A stretch of 64,000 nucleotides of DNA, from assembly GCA_002839155.1 (NCBI GenBank), contig PGXM01000006.1, positions 29,832-93,831 on the forward strand, read 5' to 3'. Below, one piece after another: positions 9,380 through 19,500 of this stretch (position 1 is the stretch's first letter; the number at the start of each line of letters is the position of its first letter). Source of the stretch: Tenericutes bacterium HGW-Tenericutes-1 (GTDB taxonomy: Bacteria; Bacillota_I; Bacilli_A; Izemoplasmatales; Hujiaoplasmataceae). A model generated the notes under the pieces. The model searched no databases and was not told the origin of the DNA. It saw nothing but the letters and a program-made list of their open reading frames with translations. Position numbers and translations under genes: made by a program.

Positions 9380-9416
9380 GATTTATTATAAAATTTTTCA
9401 CATTTTATAAATATAC

Positions 9417-10271
9417 TTATCCTTTTATCGCTCCACTTGTCATTCCACTTATAAAATACTTCTGTAGTAACAAATAAAACGCAATTACTGGAATCATCGC
9501 TAACGTCGTCATTGCAAATACATATCCCCAGTCAGTTCTACTATGGGCTTGAAAGAACATCGTAATTGCGACAGGTAAGGTTCTTAACTCATCGAGTTTA
9601 AGAATTTGCTGCGACCATCCTAATTCTTCAAAGGGATATAAGAAATTTGAAATACTAATGGCTGCGACGGCTGGAGAAGCGATTGGTATAATTATATACC
9701 GGTATACAGAAAAGATACTTCCGCCATCAATAAAGATGGATTCATCCATTTCTTTTGGAACGTTATCTTCTATATATCCTTTTAATAAAAACGTACTAAA
9801 AGGGGTTACCCAAGCGGCGTAGAATAAAATAACACCCCAGATATTATTAATCAGTTTCATTCTAGCTGCTAACTCAAACTGTGGAATTATCATTGCTAGT
9901 CCTGGTAATAACATCACGGAGATAATAAAGCCAAATACAATCTTCTTTCCTGGTATATCAAGTCTAGCAAATGAATACGCTAAAGTCGTTGATACAACGA
10001 TTGCGATTAACACTGTCATTATTGCGACAAACAACGTATTTCCTAAATACCTAAAGAATGTAACGTTTTCTAAGATATATTGATAATTATTTAAACTTAA
10101 TTCTGATAACGAAGGAAATAAAACTGGTGGATAGATAAATGTTTTATCGTTGTCTTTTAGTGAAGATAAAACCATGTATAACATCGGGACAATCATTATT
10201 AATAATCCTAGTGTTAAGATGATATATCTTGGAATCATCATCTTATCTGTCATTTTATGATTTTTTTTCAT
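9417..10271 (-). CDS. Sugar ABC transporter permease, MalG-type (CUT1, second system)
   Basis: 284 residues with six hydrophobic segments and the EAA loop EMDESIFIDGGSIFSVYRYI. Last gene of the LacI operon; its ATG has a GGAGG about 6 nt upstream, inside the 3' end of the partner gene. It is a diverged paralogue of the permease at 5780-6670 (both carry the LSSLKD/SSFEE plus FIYPP/LPYPP type opening). It forms the channel with the protein at 10273-11184. Substrate by context: maltodextrin-type sugar. Confidence 0.88.
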   Translation of the reverse strand: MKKNHKMTDKMMIPRYIILTLGLLIMIVPMLYMVLSSLKDNDKTFIYPPVLFPSLSELSLNNYQYILENVTFFRYLGNTLFVAIMTVLIAIVVSTTLAYSFARLDIPGKKIVFGFIISVMLLPGLAMIIPQFELAARMKLINNIWGVILFYAAWVTPFSTFLLKGYIEDNVPKEMDESIFIDGGSIFSVYRYIIIPIASPAVAAISISNFLYPFEELGWSQQILKLDELRTLPVAITMFFQAHSRTDWGYVFAMTTLAMIPVIAFYLLLQKYFISGMTSGAIKG

Positions 10272-10272
10272 T

Positions 10273-11184
10273 TTAATCCCTCCGTTTCCATTTAGATAAC
10301 GAAAATAACGTAATCGTAATTAAAATGATAATGATTGCGACAATCACACTGAAAGCGGCTGAATACCCCATTTTAAAGGCATTAAACGTTTTGAAATACA
10401 TCCAGGTTAAGACGACTTCCGTTTGATGTGCGGGATTTCCACCTGTGAGTACCGTAATCGGTGTATACGTATTAAAGGCTCCAATTGAAAGCATGATAAT
10501 AACAAATAACATGGTTCCTCTAATATTTGGCAAAGTAATCATAAAGAATTTTTGAATGCGGTTAGCACCATCAATATCAGCGGCTTCATATTGATCTTTC
10601 GGAACGGCTTGTAATGCGGCTAAGAAAACAACCATGTTCCAACCAACGCCCTTCCATACCCCAAGCATCATCGCCGCAAAAAGGGCACTCCACCTTGAAC
10701 TTAACCAGCCAATCGGTTCACTCGATAAATGTAAGATATCAACCAAGAAGTAATTGAGTAATCCAAAATTAGAGAAAATATATCGAAATAATAATGCAAC
10801 CACAACCCATGAAGATATCACTGGGAAATAATACCCTAGTCTAAATCCAACACTACCTTTAACAATTCCATTGATTAATACAGCCACTAATAATCCAATG
10901 ACAATCTGTAACGGAACCGTTACAAACGCATAGGCAAAGGTATTTACAATCGATAATCTAGCAATTGGATCTGATAATACATCAATATAATTTTTAAACC
11001 CTACAAAGGGCGATACTTGATTAAAACCAATCTTCCAATCAAAGAAGCTCATTACGAGCATCTTTGCCATCGGATAAAAGGTAAAAATAAAGACAAAGAG
11101 AAAACCTGGCAAGAATATCACTAAAGCTCGCCAGTCTAATCTTCTCTTTGTCTTTTTGATGATTTTATCCGCTATTGTAATCAT
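10273..11184 (-). CDS. Sugar ABC transporter permease, MalF-type (CUT1, second system)
   Basis: 303 residues, about six transmembrane segments, and the EAA motif QYEAADIDGANRIQKFFMIT. The ATG at 11184 is preceded by GGAGG. It follows the binding-protein gene across a 13-bp hairpin and is separated by 1 nt from the MalG-type gene. As in the first sugar operon, no ATPase gene accompanies it. Confidence 0.88.
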   Translation of the reverse strand: MITIADKIIKKTKRRLDWRALVIFLPGFLFVFIFTFYPMAKMLVMSFFDWKIGFNQVSPFVGFKNYIDVLSDPIARLSIVNTFAYAFVTVPLQIVIGLLVAVLINGIVKGSVGFRLGYYFPVISSWVVVALLFRYIFSNFGLLNYFLVDILHLSSEPIGWLSSRWSALFAAMMLGVWKGVGWNMVVFLAALQAVPKDQYEAADIDGANRIQKFFMITLPNIRGTMLFVIIMLSIGAFNTYTPITVLTGGNPAHQTEVVLTWMYFKTFNAFKMGYSAAFSVIVAIIIILITITLFSLSKWKRRD

Positions 11185-11206
11185 GTAGTTCCTCCAGCAA
11201 ATGAAA

Positions 11207-11248
11207 ATGCGGTATTCAATTCATTATATATCAATTTGAATACCGCAT
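11207..11248 (-). terminator. Intercistronic hairpin after binding-protein gene
   Basis: A perfect 13-bp repeat, ATGCGGTATTCAA (11207-11219) and TTGAATACCGCAT (11236-11248), with a 16-nt AT-rich loop, between the binding-protein stop and the permease Shine-Dalgarno. No U-run follows on the minus strand. Inference: it protects the upstream message or partly terminates, giving more binding protein than permease. Confidence 0.7.
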
Positions 11249-11262
11249 CTCAATTTTTTTAC

Positions 11263-12501
11263 TTAGTCAGCTAAAATTGCATTGATTTCAGTTGCACATT
11301 CATCCATTGCAACTTGTACGTCTTTTTGTCCGGTAATGGCTAAAGCAACTTTTGTAGCGATGACATTTTCAATTTCGCTCCATGAAGCGATAACTGGTCT
11401 TGCTTTTGCGGTTGCTAAAGCAGTTGCGAATACTGGTAATAATGGCATAGCAGCGATAGCTTCAGCATCTGCTAATGCTTCAATATTAACTGGCATTTGT
11501 CCAACTTTTGCCATTTCAACTTGTGCATGTTTATCAGTCATGAACTTCACAAATTCCCAAGCTGCTTCTTGTTTAGCAACAGCTGAAGTTTTAAATAACA
11601 TGAAGTTTTCTCCTCCTAATACCGATACTGAACCTGCACTACCTGCTGGTAATGGAATGGCTTCATAATTGACGTTTGCGGCGTTATTTGAAGCGGCTCT
11701 CCATGGACCATCTAATTGCATAGCATAAAGTCCTGAAGCCCATCCGTCTGTATCGCCAACTGCACCTGGATCCATTGATGGTCCAGCAAGTGCGCCAGCT
11801 GCGTATAAATTCTTGAGTGTTGTGATAACGTCTACGACAATTGAACTGTTAATGTAACCAGTAGCGGTTGAATAATCAGGTGCTAAAACATCGCCACCAT
11901 TACTCCAAATATAAGGACCTACGTTCCAAATACCAGTCCATGGTTCAACATAACCGATTTTACCACCAGTCGTTAATGTTTGTGAAGCAGTCCAAACTTG
12001 ATCTAACGTGGTTGGTACGCTCACGCCTGCGTTTTGTAATAATGTTTTGTTATAGAATAAAATCTTCGTGTTCGTATTTGAAGCAATTCCATAATAATCC
12101 GTTCCCATTTTATTCGAACTGTTTGGCGCGGTTAATACTTTCGCTGCTGCTGTTTCATAATCATCAAAGTCAGAGACTTTTAATAAAACGTTTAATGATT
12201 GGAACTGTGGCACGAAAGCAATGTCGCCTCTTAAGATGTCTGGAAGTACACCGGTATTAGCGCCTAAAGCGACGCTGTCTTTGAGTGCTTGCCATTCCAT
12301 GTAAACAGGATGAATTGTAACATTTTCATTTTCTGCTTCAAATTCATCGATGAGGGTTTCTAATACTGCGACTTGACCGTCACTGGCTGAATAGTTATGC
12401 CAGAACTCTAACGTGATTGCTTCACCTGTTTTATCAGTACAACCGATTAAAACGAGTGATGTGAATAAAAACAAAGATACGACTAAAAGCTTTTTAAACA
12501 T
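11263..12501 (-). CDS. Sugar ABC transporter substrate-binding lipoprotein (second system)
   Basis: 412 residues with a signal peptide and lipobox LVLIGC. TLEFWHNYSASDGQVAVLETLI begins the mature domain and SVLGGENFMLFKTSAV followed by AAWEFVKFMT lies in the C-terminal lobe, as in MalE-class binding proteins. AAGGAG precedes the ATG at 12501. It lies between the GH13 gene and the two permease genes. Ligand by context: maltodextrin or cyclodextrin. Confidence 0.9.
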   Translation of the reverse strand: MFKKLLVVSLFLFTSLVLIGCTDKTGEAITLEFWHNYSASDGQVAVLETLIDEFEAENENVTIHPVYMEWQALKDSVALGANTGVLPDILRGDIAFVPQFQSLNVLLKVSDFDDYETAAAKVLTAPNSSNKMGTDYYGIASNTNTKILFYNKTLLQNAGVSVPTTLDQVWTASQTLTTGGKIGYVEPWTGIWNVGPYIWSNGGDVLAPDYSTATGYINSSIVVDVITTLKNLYAAGALAGPSMDPGAVGDTDGWASGLYAMQLDGPWRAASNNAANVNYEAIPLPAGSAGSVSVLGGENFMLFKTSAVAKQEAAWEFVKFMTDKHAQVEMAKVGQMPVNIEALADAEAIAAMPLLPVFATALATAKARPVIASWSEIENVIATKVALAITGQKDVQVAMDECATEINAILAD

Positions 12502-12552
12502 TTTTTCTCCTTATATATTTTTATTTGAATAGATCAAGTGATCTATGTATAT

Positions 12553-14280
12553 CTAAAGAATATTTGTAGTTATCAAACTATTGTTATAAGTCATTTTGAT
12601 TAACTTATAACCAAAAGCGGCAACTTTCGTATTGATTTCAACCTTATCATTGGAGACTTTACAATCTTTAAAGTAATCTGCAGGATGAAACACTATGTAA
12701 GCGTCTTTTTCATATCGATTAATTAAGATTAAATAAGCTTCATTATCATATATTCTTAAGAAAGAATAGATATTAAAATCAAGAAAGACTGATTTATACT
12801 CGCCTATTGATAAAGCGAGAGTTGATTTTCTTAATTCAATCAATGATTTCGTAAACAGGTGAATATCATTGTTAATCAAATCCCAATTCATGGTTTTACG
12901 ACATAAGGGATCATTCTCGCCATCAATTCCTACTTCATCGCCATAATAAATAACCGGTAATCCTGGCAGAGTCATTTGCATCAAAATAGCTAATTTTAAT
13001 AATGATTGATTGTTATGTAGTGCCGTGATGACTCTTTCTGTATCATGACTAGAAACATGATTATATAAGACGTTATGTGTAATCATCGGATACTCAAAAA
13101 ATAGTTTTTCAATGCGATTATTTAAACGTTTGACGGTGAGAGCATCATGTGTTAAGAAATTGATTATCAATTCTCTTAATTTATAATTCATCACTGAATC
13201 CATCTGATCGCCTCTGAGTAAGTCTTTACCATCTTTCCATGTTTCAGCGACTAAGATTAAATTTTCATTTAAAGGTTTTAGTTCTCTTCTAAACTCGCAC
13301 CAAAACGTATAATCGACTTCATCGGCAACATCGAGTCTCCAACCATCAATATGAGCTTCTTCTATCCAATATTTACCAACATTGATGATATACTCTCTTA
13401 ATGATTTTGATGCATAATTAAGTTTAGGCATCCATTTATAATCGCCAACACATTCATAATTGACTTTTTCAGTATCGACAAATTCTCCACGGATATAGAA
13501 CCAGTCATAATAAATTGACTTAATGCCTTTATTTATGACATCTTGGAAGATTGATGAATAATAACCAATATGATTAAATACCCCATCTAACACGATTTTC
13601 ATTCCGTGTGAATGAATTTCATTCACAAGGGATTTAAATTCATCTATTGTACCATAAGCTTCATCTATTTCAAAGTAGTCAACGGTATCGTACTTATGAT
13701 TAGAATGAGATTTGAAAATAGGCAGTAAAAACAAAACGTCAATCTTCAAATCAAGTAAATAAGGCAGTTTTTGTCTTAATCCTTCTAAATCGCCGCCAAA
13801 GAAATTTTCTCTAGTAGGGATAGTGTCCCAAGGTACGATTGATGATGGATCATTTAACGGATTGCCATTATAAAAACGATCTAAGAATAAATGATACCCA
13901 ATTTTTCCTTGAAAAGACTTTACTTCGGTAAATAAATCCAGTGAATTAACATACATATATTCAAAGAACTTTTGGGGTTGATCAGTCTCAATTCCCCAGG
14001 GAGTATAATACAAAGTTTCTTTTAAATTGGATAATTTGAAGTAATAACGAATGTAATGAATTGGTTCGGTTGCTTCAATGATTCCTGTGAAGTAAGGACT
14101 ATTACCATCAATCGAACGGTTAATCATCAGACTAGAATTCATCTGATATTCATGAAATCTTTTCCAATAAATAATAGAGACTTCATAATTGTCTTTTGAA
14201 TTTAAATAAAGTTTTAAATATAACGTATTTCGATTAACGGGATAGATATATTCTCTTGTTTCATAATGTTGAGCAATCAT
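12553..14280 (-). CDS. GH13 cyclomaltodextrinase / neopullulanase-type enzyme
   Basis: 575 residues, no signal peptide, so cytoplasmic. The first about 120 residues form a beta domain of the CBM34 kind (EATEPIHYIRYYFKLSN), then a GH13 barrel: GYHLFLDRFYNGNP, VLDGVFNHIG, GWRLDVADEV with the nucleophile Asp, LVAETWKDG with the acid/base Glu, and VSSHDTERV with the third Asp. This layout and length fit the cyclomaltodextrinase/neopullulanase/maltogenic amylase group. The ATG at 14280 has no close Shine-Dalgarno: GGAGA lies about 38 nt upstream, but a small hairpin between (14292-14315) would bring it to about 11 nt. Role: cleaves imported maltodextrins or cyclodextrins. Confidence 0.85.
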   Translation of the reverse strand: MIAQHYETREYIYPVNRNTLYLKLYLNSKDNYEVSIIYWKRFHEYQMNSSLMINRSIDGNSPYFTGIIEATEPIHYIRYYFKLSNLKETLYYTPWGIETDQPQKFFEYMYVNSLDLFTEVKSFQGKIGYHLFLDRFYNGNPLNDPSSIVPWDTIPTRENFFGGDLEGLRQKLPYLLDLKIDVLFLLPIFKSHSNHKYDTVDYFEIDEAYGTIDEFKSLVNEIHSHGMKIVLDGVFNHIGYYSSIFQDVINKGIKSIYYDWFYIRGEFVDTEKVNYECVGDYKWMPKLNYASKSLREYIINVGKYWIEEAHIDGWRLDVADEVDYTFWCEFRRELKPLNENLILVAETWKDGKDLLRGDQMDSVMNYKLRELIINFLTHDALTVKRLNNRIEKLFFEYPMITHNVLYNHVSSHDTERVITALHNNQSLLKLAILMQMTLPGLPVIYYGDEVGIDGENDPLCRKTMNWDLINNDIHLFTKSLIELRKSTLALSIGEYKSVFLDFNIYSFLRIYDNEAYLILINRYEKDAYIVFHPADYFKDCKVSNDKVEINTKVAAFGYKLIKMTYNNSLITTNIL

Positions 14281-14291
14281 AGAGTTTTAGT

Positions 14292-14315
14292 CATTTTGCT
14301 TAATTTAACAAAATG
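14292..14315 (-). promoter_or_regulatory. Small hairpin between Shine-Dalgarno and start codon
   Basis: CATTTTG (14292-14298) and CAAAATG (14309-14315) form a 7-bp stem just upstream of the GH13 start. The only good Shine-Dalgarno (GGAGA) lies on the far side, so folding would shorten the distance to the ATG from about 38 to about 11 nt. Whether this is used is inference. Confidence 0.35.
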
Positions 14316-14340
14316 TCTCCTTTCGCAAATCATTGACACT

Positions 14341-15351
14341 TTATTTCGTTGTTTCTCGTTTGTTTAATGAAGCCGAAATTAACACACCTTGATTAATCGA
14401 TTGATGATTCTCGATTTGATCAAACAATAATTTCGCGCATTGTGTACCCATTTCAAACATATCGACGTTTACGGTAGAAATGGATGGATAGGATAATTCA
14501 GCGATTTTGGTTTCATCATATGAAATCAAACCAAAATCTGATGGAATTGATAATCCGTTTTCTTGAATCGCTTTAATTGCTCCAAAACTTAGTTCTCCAT
14601 CAGCACAAAGAATCGCATCAGGTCGATTACCGAGATTTAACAATGTTTTTGTATGGTTATATCCATTATCTTTCGTATTATTACATTCAATGATATAGGA
14701 AGGATTGATTTTTATTTTTTCGGATTCTAATACATTCAAATAGCCTTCATATCGTCTTTGATTGAAAAGTTTTGTATTATCATAACCAAGATATGCGATA
14801 TTTTTATATCCGTTTTCAAGAAGCGAATAGACTGCAACTTCTGCCCCACGTTTATTATCTATATCAACCCATGTAATGGAATCTTTTAAATGAATTGGTT
14901 CTCCAATTGATACAAATGGGATTTTATCTTTTCTTAAGCTCTCGACAGTTTTACTATCAAGCATCGATGAAGGTAAAATAACCCCTTCGGTTCTTTTACT
15001 ACGAATTAACCAGTCTAAAACCGATTGTTTCTTCATCATCGTTTTTAAGTTTGCGACGATGAAACTATATTCTTTGTTATAAACGTATTTTTCTATACCA
15101 TGCATGATTTCATAGAAAAAAGGGTTTTGAAATGATTTTTCATCGTCAACGTCAACGATTAGGGTAATTGTATAGGATTTATTCGTTGTTAAACTTTTGG
15201 CATTTTGATTTGGAGTGTAATTCAGTTGTTTCATGATTTCAGTAATTCTCGCCTTTGTTTCAGCGGGAATTGAAGAACTGTTATTGATGGTTCTTGAAAC
15301 GGTCGAAGTTGAAACTCCTGCTGCTTTCGCAACATCTTTAATATTGGCCAT
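14341..15351 (-). CDS. LacI-family transcriptional regulator
   Basis: 336 residues from the ATG at 15351 with GGAGG 4 nt upstream; an in-frame extension to 15381 would start inside the operator. The N-terminal helix-turn-helix is ANIKDVAKAAGVSTSTVSR with the hinge LNYTPNQNAKSL, followed by a periplasmic-binding-protein-like effector domain (ITWVDIDNKRGAEVAVYSL, RPDAILCADGELSFGAIKAI). It is the first gene of the sugar operon and lies just downstream of two perfect operators, so it very probably represses itself and the operon until a maltodextrin-type inducer binds. Confidence 0.93.
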   Translation of the reverse strand: MANIKDVAKAAGVSTSTVSRTINNSSSIPAETKARITEIMKQLNYTPNQNAKSLTTNKSYTITLIVDVDDEKSFQNPFFYEIMHGIEKYVYNKEYSFIVANLKTMMKKQSVLDWLIRSKRTEGVILPSSMLDSKTVESLRKDKIPFVSIGEPIHLKDSITWVDIDNKRGAEVAVYSLLENGYKNIAYLGYDNTKLFNQRRYEGYLNVLESEKIKINPSYIIECNNTKDNGYNHTKTLLNLGNRPDAILCADGELSFGAIKAIQENGLSIPSDFGLISYDETKIAELSYPSISTVNVDMFEMGTQCAKLLFDQIENHQSINQGVLISASLNKRETTK

Positions 15352-15377
15352 ATATCCTCCAAAATAGTAGATATAAA

Positions 15378-15389
15378 GCAACCGGTTGC
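15378..15389. promoter_or_regulatory. LacI-family operator O1
   Basis: GCAACCGGTTGC, a perfect 12-bp palindrome with the central CG of LacI-family sites, 27 nt before the start codon of the regulator and downstream of the predicted promoter. Confidence 0.85.
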
Positions 15390-15440
15390 ATTCTTAATAG
15401 GAAGAAAACGAAGAGTAAAAACGTTTGTATATGCTATTTT

Positions 15441-15469
15441 ATCATATAATTGAGTTTAATCTTACGCAA
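15441..15469 (-). promoter_or_regulatory. Promoter of the LacI-controlled operon
   Basis: On the minus strand, -35 TTGCGT (15464-15469) lies within operator O2, then a 17-nt spacer and -10 TATGAT (15441-15446, five of six). Repressor on O2 would cover the -35 box. Confidence 0.6.
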
Positions 15470-15479
15470 CCGGTTGCGT
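15464..15479. promoter_or_regulatory. LacI-family operator O2
   Basis: ACGCAACCGGTTGCGT, a perfect 16-bp palindrome with the same core as O1. Its centre is 88 bp from the centre of O1, about eight helical turns, which would allow looping between two repressor dimers. Confidence 0.87.
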
Positions 15480-15546
15480 GATTACAATAACAGTTTATCA
15501 CGGCTTAAAATATGTGTCAATATTTATTTGATAATTATTTTCCAAT

Positions 15547-15576
15547 AAAAAAGGATGCCACAAATTATGCAGCATC
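15547..15576 (-). terminator. Terminator after the 15620-16534 gene
   Basis: GATGC (15554-15558) and GCATC (15572-15576) form a short stem; on the minus strand it is followed by C and six T. It lies about 45 nt after the stop of the lipoprotein gene. Confidence 0.5.
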
Positions 15577-15619
15577 TTTGAACAACGGATTATGATTCAA
15601 CAAAAATGATAAATAACCA

Positions 15620-16534
15620 CTATCGCTGAATAATTAAAAAACTGATGATTGTATCTTCTCCAACTGAAAATTCATAGCCTATGATAATATTTCTTGTTGG
15701 ATTATCTAAAAATAAAGGATCTAAACAACTTGAATTAATGGTTAATATATTATTTTCAAATGTATAATCAGTTCCTTCGATACCATTGCCTGACAATCCA
15801 ATAAACTCGCAATTCATAATGTCGAACCGAATCACAACATCTTCACCCATGACTTGTTTCAATGTTTGACCATAGATTGGATAAGGTCCGGTATTCTCAA
15901 TCAACGTAATCTCTACACTCATCACTCCGGTCGTAAAATATACTATAAATAGATAACCGCCAACAGGAAGAGACGATAAAAATTCTTGATTAATTGATAA
16001 TATATCATCTTCAAACTCCCAAAAACTTGAATTTTCGTCGGTATCTGATGGTATATGGTTGTATCGGATATCAAGTATATCACCATAACCTATTAAATCT
16101 AAATAATAATCACTCGTAGAATTAATGGAGTAATAAGTATTAATCGTTTCGTCAATTGTATCAAATAACTGTAGCTCCATTATTTCTGAATAGAGTGATT
16201 CATTATTTTGATTAATTGCCTTTATTTGAATATCATAAAAGTGATTATGCTCCATTGTTGATAAATCATAAGACGTTTCTGATACCGAAATTACTTGATC
16301 ATTAATTTTTATTAAATATGACGTTGCTAAATCGACAGGGTCCCATGACAATACATAAGATTCATTCATCGTAATATTTGACGGTGTAGCTAATACAATT
16401 GGTAGAGTAGTATCAGTTGACAGAGTAGTTGTTGAAGATGAGGTATTTGTCGTTGAATCATTAGATAATGTAGTAACATTTGTACATCCTATCAATGACA
16501 TTAAAATCAAGAGGGATAGAAGTGCTTTTTTCAT
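15620..16534 (-). CDS. Secreted lipoprotein with fibronectin-III-like domain
   Basis: 304 residues from the ATG at 16534 (GGAG 7 nt upstream). Signal peptide with lipobox LMSLIGC, then a Thr/Ser-rich linker (about 20-45). A fibronectin-III-like domain follows (YVLSWDPVDLATSYLIKIND, ending FYDIQIKAINQNNESLYS). The C-terminal half of about 180 residues, beta-rich with two similar segments (SFWEFEDDILSINQEFLSSL and TDYTFENNILTINSSCLDPL), I do not recognise. The gene begins 1 nt after the stop of the large nuclease gene, so the two are co-transcribed and both products act outside the cell. Function unknown; a binding or anchoring role is a guess. Confidence 0.7.
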   Translation of the reverse strand: MKKALLSLLILMSLIGCTNVTTLSNDSTTNTSSSTTTLSTDTTLPIVLATPSNITMNESYVLSWDPVDLATSYLIKINDQVISVSETSYDLSTMEHNHFYDIQIKAINQNNESLYSEIMELQLFDTIDETINTYYSINSTSDYYLDLIGYGDILDIRYNHIPSDTDENSSFWEFEDDILSINQEFLSSLPVGGYLFIVYFTTGVMSVEITLIENTGPYPIYGQTLKQVMGEDVVIRFDIMNCEFIGLSGNGIEGTDYTFENNILTINSSCLDPLFLDNPTRNIIIGYEFSVGEDTIISFLIIQR

Positions 16535-16535
16535 T

Positions 16536-19500
16536 TTATACTCCACTTCCAAATATCAATTCAACCCATTCTGGATGATCAATAAATGGGTTTCTATTTC
16601 CTTGATATGAGTATACTAAATTATTTCTCAATACTTCTGCTTCAGATACTGGATCTAGTTCATTCCATAACAACAACGTTGTTAAATCGCCTATATTATT
16701 AGACACTGAGGACGTTAAACCATTTAATAACTCTAAATCGATTTCTCCATTATTTCCTTCATACCTTACTGCCATATAAAATAACATCCTGGCAACATCG
16801 CCCTTAATGTCATCTCGTGGTTCAAAATAAGAATTACCGATATAATTATAGGAACTTACGGCACCATAAGTATCACTCACTAAAGTAGAACCATCATGGG
16901 TTGATACGATACCGAAATCCAAATCACCACGCTCAGCATTAACAGAAACATCAGTCGCCCGGATATGGTGAAGATCTGAATAAGCTGGTAATGCTTCATC
17001 AATGCCATGGGACTGTGCCCAAATATGTTCTCTGTTCCAATAATCTTGATTACCTGTTGAACCAACAAACGTCTCGGCTGACTGACTTCGATTTGTGTAA
17101 AATAATAAAACATTTCCAGAAATTGCTGGATCAGCATCTACTACTTTTAATATATCTGTTATAGCAGTATAAGAATAACTTGTATGGCCATCAATCACAA
17201 GGGATAATGCATCTTTAAAAGCACTGGCTGTAATAATACCCGTTGAAGAAGCATAATAATACCCTGAAGAACCGGTCGTGTTAAGAGCATTATGCCAATA
17301 ATCTGTATTTGATATTTCCATGGGATTACTCTCATAATAATCAGAAACAATTGCATAACCCGTTCCATTAACACTCACAGTTATCGTTCCATTACGTTGA
17401 TTCATTAAAGTCTCGGAAGACCAATTACCGCCAGTTACTGCATATATTGGTACTAAATTTGAATAAGAATAGATTCTTGCAAGTGCATCATAAGTTGGAT
17501 GATTATATTCATTTCCTAAGAAATCACCATTGGTCACAATGGCTACTTCAGGGGTAATGTTATTTAATAATGTTGACGTTGTTGCATTAACAGTACCGTG
17601 ATGTCCTAGTTTAAAGATATCAACATCACCCACAAGCGGACCATAGACCGCTTCTTGGTTTTGTTCTGCATCACCATTAAATAAGACTCTCGTTCCAAAG
17701 GCATCTAAGACAAAAACAATCGATGAATAGTTCGCATTGGCCGTTTGTAAGTAATTCGTATTGATAAATTCTAGATTAACCCCTTCAGTGATTGTAATTG
17801 AAGGATCCATGGAGGTAGCTAAGTCATAAGCATAGTAAACTGTTGATCCTTCTGCTGTTACAGCCGCTTCAAAGGTGTTTCTAAGTACCGTCGCAATTGA
17901 AGCTGGGGTTGAGTATAAAATCGCGTTAGTGACGTTATATGCATCAATCACTTCAGTGAAGCCACCAATGTGATCAGCATCTTGATGTGTTGCGATGATA
18001 TATTCAATCGTTCCATCGGTGATAGTTGATGATAAGAAGGCTAATAAAGCATTTGTCGCAGCTGAAGCATTTTCACCAGAATCAATTAAGATATCAATTC
18101 CATTATATTGAATTAGCATCGCTTCTCCTGGTCCTCCGCCTGTCGCACCGATATCAATATAATGAATCAGTAAATCAGTTGAAGTTTCATAGGCTTCTAC
18201 CAAGTATGTCAATGTATCCGTTTTTCCTTGATAGGTGATTGTCAATGTTTTTAAACCTGAAGTATTCGATGAAAAATCAGTTATCATTTCACTTGTTAAA
18301 GTCAAAATAGTAGCTGAGCCATCGGAATAAAAGACGCGTAAATATCCATTTGTTAGATTAATGGAATCATTGATTTGATAGGTTCTATTTGGTAAGTGGG
18401 CTTCAATTGTTGAAATTGTTTTAGCACTTGTTCCAGAATAAGTATGTGAATCTAGTCCCGTTGTGGTATCAACCGCAAATCCATTCCATTCGATGGAAGG
18501 ATCAAAAGCACCTGTATCCGTTCTTCCAGTATAAATATCTGACTTTCTACTTAAAGAATTATCAGCTGTAGAGGTTAATCCACTTCCCCATTCAGTTCCT
18601 GGGTCAACTCCCACTTGGCCAATAATATCGATAACTGTTGAATTATGCAGAAGTTGAATCGCATCATCACCATTGTGTTGAAGTGATCCAGTTGTTAAGT
18701 TTGCCATGCCTAATATTGTCGAATTTGCGCTTGTATTCGCTATTACATAAACATCATTCGTCGCTAGTGTTCCAACGAGTGAAATAGTATTTGTTGCTGT
18801 CGATGCGCCATTTGCATAAACTTTAACTTTGTATAAAGATAAATCTACAGTACTACCAGTTCCATTGTAAATCGCGATTGCTTTGTTATTACTAGAACCT
18901 TCAATGTAATATGAGAAAAACAAATCGCTTGGAGCAACAGAACTACTCGTTACTAATTCATTGTAAACAGTCATTAAATCACCGTCTGAATTTCGAATGA
19001 TTAAATAACCACGATGAGATAACCAATTTGTGACAGTCGTTGGAACACTCATCACAAATTCGTTGGTTAATGGATTATATTTAGATCCTTGATATCTTGT
19101 AATACTTGTTGAATTTAAATCAATGACTCCTACTTCTGATGAAACGATTAATCCATGTTCAACATATTCAAAACCTGTTGGAATATGAAATTGTCCTAAA
19201 TATGTTTGATATCCACTACGAGCAATTAAATCATCACTAAGCGTAACCATAGGGAACTCTATCACAGATTCATCTGAAAAAATAGCTTCTATTGAGACAT
19301 CACTAACAACTGTAAAAGCATAATTTGATTGTCTTGAAACGATTTTATCTCCCATTACCCAATATTGGAAATTTTGTCCTACTGGAGCAGTATCAGCTGA
19401 TACCGTGATGACTGAATCATATCCATATGTTCCATCACCACTTCCATTTAGAACGGAAACAGTATAACTCGCTGAACTACTAAGTTCATATTGAAGCATA

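Noticed and set aside
11282..11668. A 128-codon plus-strand open frame inside the binding-protein gene
   Set aside because: It lies antisense to a well-supported lipoprotein gene, has no Shine-Dalgarno, and its composition is that of a complementary-strand shadow.
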